This document shows, in pieces, positions 20,251 through 30,653 of a DNA stretch of 64,000 bases. Positions within the stretch are counted from its first letter, which is position 1, and every line of letters starts with the position of its first letter. Under the pieces are notes generated by a model. The model was given only the letters and a program-made list of their open reading frames with translations, was not told the DNA's origin and made no database searches. A program made the translations under genes and the position numbers. Origin of the DNA: Physcomitrium patens. Taxonomy: Eukaryota; Streptophyta; Bryopsida; Funariales; Funariaceae. The stretch is from positions 7,802,701 through 7,866,700 of the forward strand of contig NC_037261.1 of the NCBI RefSeq assembly GCF_000002425.4. The letters run 5' to 3'.

Positions 20251-21937
20251 GCACACTATTCCTATAGATATAGCAATTAAAGATTATAACAGCATAGTAG
20301 TATTTAATATAATAAAATCTCTCTCTAATCTAGTTATTTTAGGATTATCATGGCTAGAAAAAAATAACCCTCAAAGACATTGGATTTCTCGTCATCTTAA
20401 TTTTTCTGATAGTATAATCGAGGATCACGTTAGCAAAGTAGAAGTACATAAGACTAGTACATCCAAATTTTTATTAGTAGGTGCAAAAGCTTTCTTGCAT
20501 GCTACAAAAGAAGGATCATCTTTTGTTATATATGCTACATCCATTTCTAATGGTGAAACAACGTCGAGTGGTATTTCTAAGCAATATCAAGGATTCCAAG
20601 ATATTTTTGAAAAGAAAAATGTAGATATTTTTCCCAAGCATCAACCTTGTGACTGTTCAATTGATCTATAAGAGGAAGCTCAACCACCATTCGGACCAAT
20701 CTATAGCTTATTGCAGAATGAGTTGGCTGCATTAAAGAAGTATATTGATGAGAATTTGGCAAAAAACTTGAGACACCATTCTAAATCTCCAACCGGGGCT
20801 CCTATCTTATTTATGAAGAAGAAAGACGGATCTCTACAAATGTACGTAGATTATCGAGGACTCAACAAGATCACCATCAAAAGTAGGTATCCTTTGCTTT
20901 TGATTTCAAAACTGCTTGACTAACTCAATCAAGCAAAGATCTATACCAAAATAGATCTACAAAGAGCATACAACTTAGTTTGTATTGAAGAAAGAGATGA
21001 ATGGAAGACTGCTTTTTGAACTAGGTATGGACATTTTGAATATAATGTCATGCCTTTTGGACTCACGAATTCACCAACCGCTTTTCAACATCTTATGAAT
21101 GATATTTTTTGTGAGTTTTTAGATGGTTTTGTTGTTTGCTATTTAGATGACATTCTAATCTACTCTAAGAATACAAAAGATTATGAGCTTCATATTCGTC
21201 ACTTATTACAGAAACTTAGAGATGCATGATTATATGCCAAGTTAAAAAAGTGTGTATTCCACACTACTCAAATTGACTTTTTAGGATACATTATTTTCGA
21301 CAAAGACCTTATAATGGATCCCAAGAACATTCAAAATATCATAGATTGAAAGATTTCAAGAATAATACAAGATGTGCAATATTTTTTGGGCTTTGCTAAT
21401 TACTATCAAATCTTCATCAAGAATTTTTCTCAAGTTGCAACTCCACTTACATGTTTGACTTGTAAACATAAACTTGAGTGGAATAAAGAAGCACAAGCAT
21501 CATTTGATGCTTTAAAGAAGGAATTTATTTTTGCACCAATCTTATATTATGTTGACTTTTCCAAGGTATTTTTTATGAAAGCAGATGCGTCAGATTTTGC
21601 TATTGGTGTTGTGTTGTCACAAATGGGAATAGATAACAAACTCCACCCAATAGCTTTCTATTTGAGGAAATTTTCAGCAACCAAGATTAATTACGAGATC
21701 CATCACAAAGAGCTCCTTGCAATCATAGATTCATTTCAAGAATGGCGTCATTATCTAGAAGGCACTTCAAGTCCAGTTATCATATATACAAACCATAAGA
21801 ATCTCGAGTACTTCATGCCAGCTTGTGTCTTGAATCGTCGTCAAGTCCATTGGAGTATGTCTTTATCTAGATTCAATTTTAAGATCACTTATTGATTTGA
21901 AAAACAACAAGGTCTATCGAACGCTCTTTCTAGACGT
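20251..21937 (+). pseudogene. Element D pol, first part (protease end, RT, RNase H), fossil
   Basis: Protease end (NLVILGLSWLEKNNP), reverse transcriptase ([41 protein letters not shown]), and RNase H ([37 protein letters not shown]) are recognisable by comparison with B. It ends where element E's LTR starts at 21938. Many breaks. Confidence 0.8.
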
Positions 21938-22856
21938 TGTCGTGTTGTGGTTCGGCTATTATATGAAAATAATGTAATTATGTACTTAATATGTAATTTA
22001 TTAAATAATATGGTAAGAGCCATATTATTAGATTTTAGTTGGTTGTAGAATATAATTTGGTTATTATCTTGAGAAGAGGTTGTTTAAAAAGGTTACTATA
22101 GAATTTTTATAACTTTGATTTCTTTTTCATAGTGGCTTTTAAGATTGGTTTAGTTCATAGTGACTTCTAAATAATTAGAATCACCTTTGTTAGACATTGG
22201 TGACCTTTGAAAACTTCTTTTGGATTTTTTATTTGGTGTTAAAAAGACTCATTGTAAAAATCTTATAAGAAAAGGGATGAAGAAGGGGGTTTTGGTAGCA
22301 AAAGGATTAATTAGGGCACCAATATGGATGAATGGAGATAAATAATAAAAATCTCCATTCCTATTGGTCAAAAATCATGACCAATGGGTTTTGAGGAGGC
22401 TGCCCGAGGCCATTGTGTGTAACCTTGTTATAAAGCTTTCTTTATAAGTTTTGTGTGATTTGGAGCTTGGGTTTAAGAGATATAAGGAAAATAGTTTTCG
22501 GGTGTTTGTAAGTTAGGGTTTTGTGCACCTGCTAGGGTTTCTAAGATGCCGAACGATCGGTGATAGATGTACGGTTCAATTTTTTTGTGATACAAGTTAA
22601 GTATAGCATCTAGCTTAAGTAGAAATTTGAAAGAAAGTGAACGGTTGGATCAACATATATGAATTTCCAAAGTCTGATGTAAAAAAGTCTTTGGCGGGAA
22701 GAAATATATTTTGAAGAATTTTAATATATTTTGAGTTTTTACACAAAAAAAAGAGCTTTTTTTTTGGGAGCTAAGGCATTATATACAAAGGAAACCTAAA
22801 CTCTCTACAGCTAGATACCCGGTGTATTCCCAGATTGAAAAACACGTCACACGACA
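21938..22856 (+). repeat. Element E 5' LTR
   Basis: TG...CA LTR of 919 bp. Its end (CTAGATACCCGGTG ... CACACGACA) matches the ends of the A-type LTRs at 9067, 60750 and 63196. Confidence 0.75.
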
Positions 22857-22859
22857 GCT

Positions 22860-22877
22860 TGGTGAACCCGACGTGAA
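22860..22877 (+). other. Element E primer-binding site
   Basis: TGGTGAACCCGACGTGAA, three bases after the LTR. It starts with TGG, as expected for a tRNA-primed element. Element A has a near-identical site. Confidence 0.65.
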
Positions 22878-22924
22878 AATTTCTGAGGTAGAGAGTTTTG
22901 AAAAAATATTTTTGGCTTTCTATT

Positions 22925-24167
22925 ATGGAAGGGGGACAAGGAAGTAGTGGTAGGAATTGCACTGGGGATTCTTTATTGCAATTGGATCCTGCTACAACTC
23001 AAATGTTTCAAGCATTTGCACTTTTTATGCAACAGTAGCAAGCAGTGGAACGCAAGGAGGCAATGGCTACTAAAGCCTTGTAGTCTGTTGTTGGGATTTT
23101 GGATCAATTTGATGGAAGAAATATTTCCAAGTATCTTAAATATTATTCTCGGGAGATGGAGCTCAATAAGGTGCCAGAAAAAGATATGATCCTTACATTT
23201 GAGCTTGTAGTTGTACCAGAGTTTCGTGAGCATATAAAGGGTATTATTAAAACTCATGGAGACAGATGGGAAGATTTTATCCTGCAGCTAAAAGAAGAGT
23301 ATTCTTTGGAGGATGCAGAAAGGGTCACAAGGAAATCATTTATGGAATGGGTTAATAAACCCAACAAAAGGTTGGTTGCAACAGAGTTACTTCGAGAATT
23401 TGAGAGACAATTTCTTCAATTATCTCGAGTGGAAAAGCTCACACTTGAAAATGATAAAGTGGAGTTATTTCTTCAATCAGCTGGAAATAATTTACAGAGA
23501 GAATTGGAATTATTATTGGAGGATAATACAGAGGATAATGGACTTACTACTAACTGGAAGAAAGTCTCTCAAGCTGTAGGCATACTTGCTAAAAGAGAGT
23601 ACCGGAGGGGTAAGGTGGTAGTAATGCAAGAAACTAGACCTCTACCAACTACAATACCTCGTAGGCAATTGGCAGAACCTGCTATACCAGTAAGTACTAT
23701 TCCAATTCCTATGTCTACAGTTGCACCACAGAAAGATGCAATTGACGAGTTGGTAAAAGGAATGAAAGACTTACAAATCAAATTGGCAAAGCTAGAGGAG
23801 AAAGAAGGATTGTCCGAGAACAAATCTATATCAAAGCCAGGATATATACAACGATGTATTTGGTGTGATAGTATGGAGCATCCTCGAAAGGAGTGTGGAG
23901 ATTTTGCTAATATTTTGTGACAAGGAGTAATTTTATGGAAGGATGGAAAAATTGCGTTGCGAGATATAGATGAGTTTCTCAAAACCAATTTTGAAAAGGG
24001 TGGGATGAAGAAGGTTTTGGAAGAGTATATATCTCAACAGGCTATGGCATCAAAAGAAGCTACTACCTATGGCATTCAGGTTGTAAAGGAGGAAGAGGAT
24101 ATTTTTGATAAGCATGTAAATACAAGGGGTTTATGGAATCATGCTATTATGAGCATGAATAAGAAAA
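22925..24167 (+). pseudogene. Element E gag, fossil
   Basis: Starts at the ATG at 22925 (MEGGQGSSG). It continues through FQAFALFMQQ, DQFDGRNISKYLKYYSREME, ELLREFERQFLQLSRVEKLT and the zinc-knuckle-like CIWCDSMEHPRKECGDF near 23850. It ends with the region just after the knuckle (TNFEKGGMKKVLEEY). It has few breaks and is a good family reference for A's gag. Confidence 0.8.
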
Positions 24168-25210
24168 AAATTTCATCACAGATCTTTCAATCTAAAGCTT
24201 TTATGACTCTATATTCGTGATAGTAGATTGTTTTATCAAGATGACACATTTTGTACCATGTACAAAATGTATCACAAATAAAGAAACAGCTAAGCTTTTT
24301 ATTGACAATATCTATTGCTATCATGGATTGCCAAAAGATATTATATTGGATAGGAAAACTCAATTTGTATCAAGATTCTAAAAAACCCTATTCAAGATTC
24401 TAAAGGTGGATATAAAGCTTTCTTCAGCTTTCCATCTTCAAATTGATCAACAAACAGAACTGATTAATCAAGTTTTGGAGCAGTATTTGAGATGTACCAT
24501 CAACTATCATCAAGATGATTGGACAACTCTTTTACCATTGGCAGAGTTTGCATTTAATAATTCGATACATTCTTCCACTCAACAAACACATTTCTTTATC
24601 AATTATGGTTATCATCCACGTCTTGATACTTTTGACTTTTGAAAAGTTGATAATCCTATAACGGAAGATTTACCAAATTGCTTGTCAGAGCTACATACAA
24701 CAATGAAGATACAATTAAAGGAAGCTCATGAACAACAAAAGATCAATGGGGATGTCTATCGCAAGAAGTAACTATAATATAATATGGGCGATAAGGTATA
24801 GTTACTTTGTCGTAATATCAAGACTACTCATTTTTGTGATAAATTAGATTATCTTAGGCTCAAACCTTTTTCTATTTGTGAACAAATCAATCCTATTGCC
24901 TATTGATTACATCTACCATAGTCTATGAAGATCCACCCTATATTTCACATGTCTCTTTTGGAGCCATATAAAACAGTGAATATCTTGGGAAGAAGACAAA
25001 TGCCTCCTCCTCCTATAGAAGTGGATAATAACCAAGAGTTTGTGGTAGAAGAAGTCTTAGACTCAAGGTGGCACCAAAATAGGTTGAAATATCTTGTTCA
25101 TTGGCACAAATATGATATTAGTGAACGCACATAGAAGCCATCAAAGAATCTTGCAAATGGAGCAAAGAAAGTTGAAGTCTTTCATCAACGACATCCATCA
25201 AATCCAAGAT
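24168..25210 (+). pseudogene. Element D pol, last part (integrase core, chromodomain), fossil
   Basis: Resumes at the integrase core (matches MDFITDLPSS and FVIVDRFTKMAHF of B). It goes on through QPQ/HPQT-like region, FAFNNSIHSSTQQTHFF and YGYHPRLDTFDF to the GKL-like linker and a chromodomain (VVEEVLDSRWHQNRLKYLVHW). Several breaks. Confidence 0.8.
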
Positions 25211-25308
25211 AAAGAATAGCAAACCTTTGCTATAAAAGAAACAAGATCAAAAGAAAATAACATTCTACCTTCTATCTCTCATTGTAGCTTCTGTGTATTT
25301 GTGATGAA

Positions 25309-25731
25309 ATGGAATACCAACAACTAGCAGATTCAATTCAAGAGCTTTTATTTGCGGACTTAGTGGATGAGTCATTGTGATTATTACAACCTTCAAGACA
25401 ACGGAATCGAGATGAAGATCCTTAAGAACGACATGTCCTTCCTCAAATAGATGGCGAGATACAATGTATTTGGTATCACGACCTTGAAAGAGACTCATAA
25501 TATTTAGTGATTTTATTAGAAGTAAGAACAACTCGTAATGGTGTTTCAAATGTTTTATTTGAAGGAAGTTATGAAAGCCTCAATAATGACCAAATAACAA
25601 GGTGATCTTCTTGCCCTGGTATGGAACACTATAGATGGTTGAGAAGACCTATCAACCATCTTCGAAGAGAGCAAAGATCAAAGTATGTAGCAAATATAAT
25701 TTGCCGCATCTTGCACTTCCTCAATATATGA
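25309..25731 (+). pseudogene. Element D ORF3 relic
   Basis: Homologue of B's ORF3 at the same place. It shares QPSRQRNRDED, RHVLPQ, LFEGSYESLNNDQIT, HYRWLRRPINHLRREQRS and the FLNI end. It is broken several times. Conservation over this distance is the main support that ORF3 is a true family gene. Confidence 0.7.
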
Positions 25732-25772
25732 AGACCGCTGCTCATGGAACTTGTTTCTAGAAGGGGGGGTAA

Positions 25773-26321
25773 TGTCATGGACATATATATTTAGCTCAAT
25801 AGTTACTTATATGATTAAGTAAAAGTAGATAAATAAAGAATAATTTCATAAAGTCTTCTAGAAAAGCTTCCTAGAAGCTTCATAGATGTGGTTTTGACTT
25901 CAAATATGTTTGTAGGTTAGAAACTTGGCCAAAAACCTAACCATGTATTAGTAGCTTGTGGAACAAATTAACTCCATGTAATAGCTTATGGAACAAGCCA
26001 ACTACGTGGCGCATACATAGATAACTTGCCTTGCAAGATAAGACATGTGACTAGCAAAGTCAACACATGTTGGAGGTCGTATAGGACATCACCACATAGC
26101 TCTTAGTTAGATAGTATATATGGAGGCAAGAGTGAAGCCTTCTTCACTCTTGTCAATGCCTTTCTAGTCTTAGTCTTGTTTCAAGTCTTTCTAGTCTTCT
26201 TGTTTTTGGCAATAGCCATTCTAGTTAATATTACATCACCTTTTGAGAGACTTTCTAATTCTCTTCAGTGATAGAAGAGTGTATTGAGGATTCTCTTTCT
26301 TCGAAATTCATGTCCTTGATA
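25773..26321 (+). repeat. Element D 3' LTR, 549 bp
   Basis: Begins TGTCATGGACATATA after AGAAGGGGGGGTAA and ends TCCTTGATA. It has the B-type layout: TTCTAGAA/GAAGCTTC half-sites near 25854-25882, TATATA near 26115 and an imperfect start-site hairpin ending CTTCACTCTTGTC. Confidence 0.85.
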
Positions 26322-27775
26322 GTTAAGAGGGCTTGAGTGGCCGAACTTCCTCTCTTTCTTCTCCTTTTTGTAAGGCGAAGCCCTCCCAAATTGTTTCTAG
26401 GCTTTTAATTGAAAGAAATTTTTTCTTACTTTATCACTGCCTTGGTATTTTCTTCCTTAGTCACTCAAAGTTTTGTGCTTTTGAGCAATATTTGGTATTC
26501 AATTTTTTTTAATTACTAGATTTTAAATAACACAAGTTACAAGTAATTTGAAGCTTAGACGGATTTTTAACAAATTTTCAAGTAGCAAGGGATTTAATAC
26601 CTTTAAGAATGTCAACTTCAAAAATTTGTAACTTGGTGACCTCTAACTCAAATTTAATATGACTTGCTAATATGAATGTAATTTAAAGTTTAATTTATTA
26701 GAAAATTTGAGTCAATAACTTTCAAATTATTATAATTTTTTGATGATTTTTAGAGTGGAGACGGATCTATTGCCCTAGTAGTTTAGAACATTTATCTTTG
26801 GAAAAACGTAACTTAATACCTACTATTTTTTTTTCATCAAATCTTATTTTGAAAAAAAACTTGTTAAGTCTAATTTTAGGAAAAAAATAGAATTTTTAAC
26901 TTTGAATCAGTAACCAATTTTTAGTAAATTTTTAAGTAAAAGAGATCTGATGCCAAGGTAGCCAAAGTAGCTCTACTTGGAAAAAACCATATCTCAAGCA
27001 TTTCGGAATAGAAAGTAGAAGTATGCTAGAGTGAACCTTAATCACACATAAATTGACATGCATTGGAGTCTCAAGAAATTTTTGGTGAATTTTTGAGTGA
27101 CAAAGGTAGTTGGCTACAATTTAATATACTCAACGTATGTTACTGTTTTCCTCTCTAATCATCCTCTAATCACATTCTTTTAGCATCTAATCTATTCTAT
27201 TAGTTCTTATTTGTCTTTTTATCATTAATTAATATTATTTTATAATTTTTAAGAACTTTTTCTTTATTTCAATAATTAATGATAAAGTTTTATCTTTTCA
27301 TCCATCTTTATCTTTAAAACATAAAAAAATTAACCTCATCTTTTTATTTTCATCTTTTATTTTTAACCTTAGTTTATAACTTTTACTTTTTACTTTCTAC
27401 TTTTATTTTGGTTATTTTAAAATCTTCACTCAACTTTTACTTATCAATTCTAATTTATTTTATTTTATTTTATTTTTTATTCATAATTTTTAGAATTTAA
27501 GCTTAATCAAATAAATCTTATAAGGCAATTAATTAACTAGACTATAATATTTAAAAAATCATAAAAATTATATACTTGACTTGTTGTACTTGATTGGATT
27601 AATAATAATATTATATCATTTTTTATTTTTTATTTTTTACTATTAATATTTATTTATTTATTTATTTTTGATATGATTATGGTTTAAATGTCCACCTTGG
27701 TTAATATTGCATTTTAATCTAAGTTACAATTGAATCAAATTGAACTTAAGTGAGGGAAAAAAAAAACCGTTCATA
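26322..27775 (+). repeat. G-type LTR fragment (3' two thirds)
   Basis: Aligns with 41754-43241 and with 56161-56738: shared AAGAGGGCTTGRGTGGCC at the left end, TCCAAGTA and AACCATATCTCAAGCATTTCGGA in the middle, GAATTGAACTTAAGTG at the right. Its 5' part is missing, and element D abuts it. Confidence 0.75.
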
Positions 27776-27989
27776 GAATATAAGCAAATATTAGACATTA
27801 TTATAGTGGCTACATTAAAAAGTTGAAATACATATTTTACATTATCTAAAAGGTATAGCCAATTTAAAAATTTAATAATAAAAAAAATTAGATGAATTTA
27901 TAGCTTAAGCTTATGCAAATTGAAGACAAGATATAAAATCATGAAGATCTATTTTTAGGTTTCTATATATGATTGGATATTCTCCATTC

Positions 27990-28335
27990 AATTAGAGTTC
28001 AAAATTATATAATATTATTATTTTATCTATTATTGAGGTAGAATATAAAATATCATCTAAAACAACAAAAGATATCACATGGTTTTAAAGGCTATTTGAA
28101 GATTCATAGATTCAAATCAACAAAGCAATATCAATCATGAATAATAATCAAAGATGTATAAAGCTGATAGCTAATCCAATACTATAGGCTTGAATTAAAT
28201 ATATTGAAATAGATTTTCATTTTATTTGAAGAAAGTTTCAATTTAGAGAAGTTAAACTTTTATATATGCATAATAGAGAACAATTGACCAATATACAAAC
28301 TAAACCAATCAATAAAATATGACACTTTAAATTTT
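27990..28335 (+). mobile_element. Ty1/copia RNase H fossil
   Basis: Plus-strand pieces resemble the end of copia pol: a STEAEY-like region (IEVEYKISSKTTKDITWF), NNNQRCIKLIANPI (the DN-x-S-A-I-x-L-x-x-NP motif), IKYIEIDFHFI and REQLTNIQTKPINK. Heavily decayed, several frames. Confidence 0.6.
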
Positions 28336-28937
28336 AAAAATGATATGAGATTAATCTATCTTTTTTCTTAATTCTACACATGTGCATGCTAGAAATTTGA
28401 CTTACATCTCAAACAATATCCACATGATAAGTTCTTCTATATTTTTACTATACAATGTCAAAAAAATATATATATTAATTTTTATATCTATATAATAAAT
28501 ATTTTGATTTTAAATCTAAAACATTCCTTACACCAATTAAAGCCATAAGAAATTTTTAAAAGTGAGGTATTAGATCCTAAAGTTTAAGAAAAAACAAAAT
28601 CCTTGTGGATAAAGAAGATGTGGGAGGTTTTAAGCTACAATTTTAGATCTTTTATATAAACCAAAGGATTTTTGGGAGTCAATACTTTATATATATTTTA
28701 AAGATGGATATATAGAGCTATGATAAAATTTTGACATAAATATGAATTTTTAAAAAAAAATTATGGATTTTCTTTGAAATTACTAAAAATCTAAGTCATC
28801 AACAAATGACTAGTTATGATTTAGTATAGCAAAGGGTGTTAGGAAATTTTTAGATGCTCTAAAAAGCCTTATGTATAAAACTTTTTAAATATAAAAGATT
28901 TTTATTAGTAGATTTTTTTTTGATATTACTATATTTA
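28336..28937. other. AT-rich DNA, nothing assigned
   Basis: No open frame or motif I can support; probably decayed transposon DNA. Confidence 0.35.
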
Positions 28938-29166
28938 TTTGTCTTTTATATTAAAAATAAATCATTTGTCTTTTATATTAAAAATAAATCATTTGTCTTT
29001 TATATTAAAAATAAATCATTTGTCTTTTATATTAAAAATAAATCATTTGTCTTTTATATTAAAAATAAATAATTTGTCTTTTATATTAAAAATAAATCAT
29101 TTGTCTTTTATATTAAAAATAAATCATTTGTCTTTTATATTAAAAATAAATCATTTGTCTTTTATT
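28938..29166 (+). repeat. 27-bp minisatellite, about 8.5 copies
   Basis: The unit starts TTTGTCTTTTATATTAAAAA and continues for seven more bases. There are eight full copies and a partial ninth, almost identical to each other (one unit has a single change). It reads as an open frame (SFILKINHL per unit) only because the unit is a multiple of three. I see no sign that it is translated. Confidence 0.9.
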
Positions 29167-29189
29167 GAAACTTAGATAATAAGTTAAAG

Positions 29190-29250
29190 CTAGACTCTGT
29201 ACAACTAGGTATTCAATGTATTCTCAGTTCATAAATCATGTTATACAACA
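29190..29250 (+). repeat. A-type LTR 3' end scrap
   Basis: CTAGACTCTG...CTAGGTATTCAATG...ATGTTATACAACA follows the pattern of the ends of the E and 60750 LTRs (CTAGATACCYRGTRYATTC...ACGACA). No recognisable element follows it. Confidence 0.45.
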
Positions 29251-29632
29251 ACATGATTGTTATGCACCAATATGGTGGGATTTGATATTGCAACATAATA
29301 CAAGCATTTATATTGAAAATGTGAAAAAATCCTAAGCAAAAGGGAGTATTAGCAAAAAATATGCCTAGGGTTTTCTCCCTCATACTTAGCCAATATCCAT
29401 GTTATACATGGATGAACTTAATAAGCGGCAATGTTCACCATAGTAAAGGCATCAATTAGATATCATCTATGAAAAACACATAGTTTGAATACATTGCTGT
29501 AAATAGAAAACATGATGACCTCCTCAAACATAACGTGTTTGAAATGTATAAATGTTTATACAACATGCGAAAAGAACTTCTCCCTTATTATACCAGAAAT
29601 TTCTACAAGATCATGGTAATTCGTCAATGCCA

Positions 29633-30653
29633 AAACTTGGTTACACAGCTTTTCTCGAAGAAAGGGATGGAGCAAGGAGTGGCTGCAACATTGGCGATAT
29701 GGCTGGCGAAAAAATGTCCCGCTGCAGGGGTTACTTTGGCCGCCTTGGGAGAGATCTCCCAGCTAGTTGCAATGCTAGATTCAAGCCCCATTTACTGTTC
29801 CCACTCGGCTCTCTTAACACTTCTCAGTCTCGCAAACGGCAACGATCTCAACAAAGCTGCCATTGTTGACGCAGGCTCGGTTCCAAGGTTGGTCTCTCCA
29901 AAATCCCAAACCATCAATCCAGGAAGCCGTCGTCGCAGCCTTTCTCAAATGTCAGCGCTAGAACGCAACAAACCCTTTGACGGCATCTCCGGGGCCATCC
30001 CTCTACTTGCTCACATCGTAAAATTCGGCCGCTGAGATCGAATTCGCACCAACGTTCTGTGGAAGCTATAAACCTGTCGAGCAATGTAACATCAAAGTCT
30101 TTGTTGAGACGGATACAATGCATCTCATCCTCAACACAGTGAAGAATCCTCATCATACGGACAAGCTATAGCATTTTTTTAGTAAGATGGTGGGTGTTCC
30201 ATTCGGTTGCAATTCCACGATGGAAATTGCCGGCATAATGGAGACCTTGATTGAGATTCTCCGGTGGGGTGCTCACTCTAAATGCCAGGAGGGAGCTGCG
30301 TACGTTCTCATGGAAGCTGCGTATCACAACTACGCCCATCGACAAGCTATGGCGCGGAATCAAGCGGTTCCTGCTTTTCCAGAGGTGTCCCTCCTTGGCA
30401 ATGAATTGGCGCAGAAGCGAGCGATAAGAATTTTGAAATGTCTACGGGAGGATCGAGCACAACGGAGGTCGGTTTCGGGTCCCATGGGACTGCTGCAGGA
30501 CAGCTCTAAATTCCACCAGAGGTATTCGATCCTTATAGACAGCTAACAGAACTTCCTTGAGGGGATAATGAACCTTGTGAATGACATGGTGCGGCAAAGC
30601 CTAGAGGAAAATTTGCAACGTATTGTGCGCAGGGCGAACTTTCCTTTGGCTTA
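29633..30653 (+). pseudogene. 5'-truncated U-box/ARM-repeat E3 ligase-like gene relic
   Basis: This host-type sequence encodes ARM repeats of the plant U-box (PUB) ubiquitin ligase family. In order it has LVTQLFSKKGMEQGVAATL, LNKAAIVDAGSVPRLV, NPKPSIQEAVVAAFL (other frame), SALERNKPF, GAIPLLAHIVKFG, NIKVFVETDTMHLILN and TVKNPHHTDK (another frame), IAGIMETLIEILRWGAHSKC, GAAYVLMEAAYHNYA, AQKRAIRILKCLREDRAQ, and the C-terminal tail DMVRQSLEENLQRIVRRA ending in TAG at 30651. Frame changes occur near 29896, near 29935, near 30030 and near 30170, where an in-frame TAG also ends one frame at 30168; another break lies between 30546 and 30570. No U-box or introns are seen, and the 5' end fades near an LTR scrap. 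A pseudogene is most likely; its working copy would be elsewhere. Confidence 0.75.

Larger units (their letters stand above)
21938..24167 (+). mobile_element. Element E: A-type gypsy fragment (5' LTR and gag) inside D
   Basis: The LTR (21938-22856, 919 bp) begins TGTCGTGTTGTGG and ends TCACACGACA. The PBS follows (22860), then a long gag. After about 24165 the sequence changes directly to D's integrase, so E has lost protease, pol and its 3' LTR. It is the closest relative here of element A's gag. Moderately decayed. Confidence 0.8.
18361..26321 (+). mobile_element. Element D: old chromovirus of the B/C family, with nested insertions
   Basis: The order is 5' LTR remnant (18361-18379 and 18921-19073, split by a solo LTR), leader hairpins, gag, pol to the end of RNase H (21937), then element E (21938-24167). 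It resumes inside the integrase (24168-25210) and continues with chromodomain, ORF3 relic, polypurine tract and 3' LTR (25773-26321). The integrase zinc-finger part is absent where E lies, so a deletion accompanied or followed the E insertion. Its right end joins a G-type LTR fragment. It is heavily broken (many breaks) and much older than B. Confidence 0.85.

Noticed and set aside
28938-29166. CRISPR-like array
   Set aside because: Units are directly adjacent with no spacers, in a plant nuclear context.
28939-29175. Repetitive 78-aa open frame (SFILKINHL repeats)
   Set aside because: Produced by a 27-bp minisatellite whose unit is a multiple of three; no start context, no flanking coding sequence.
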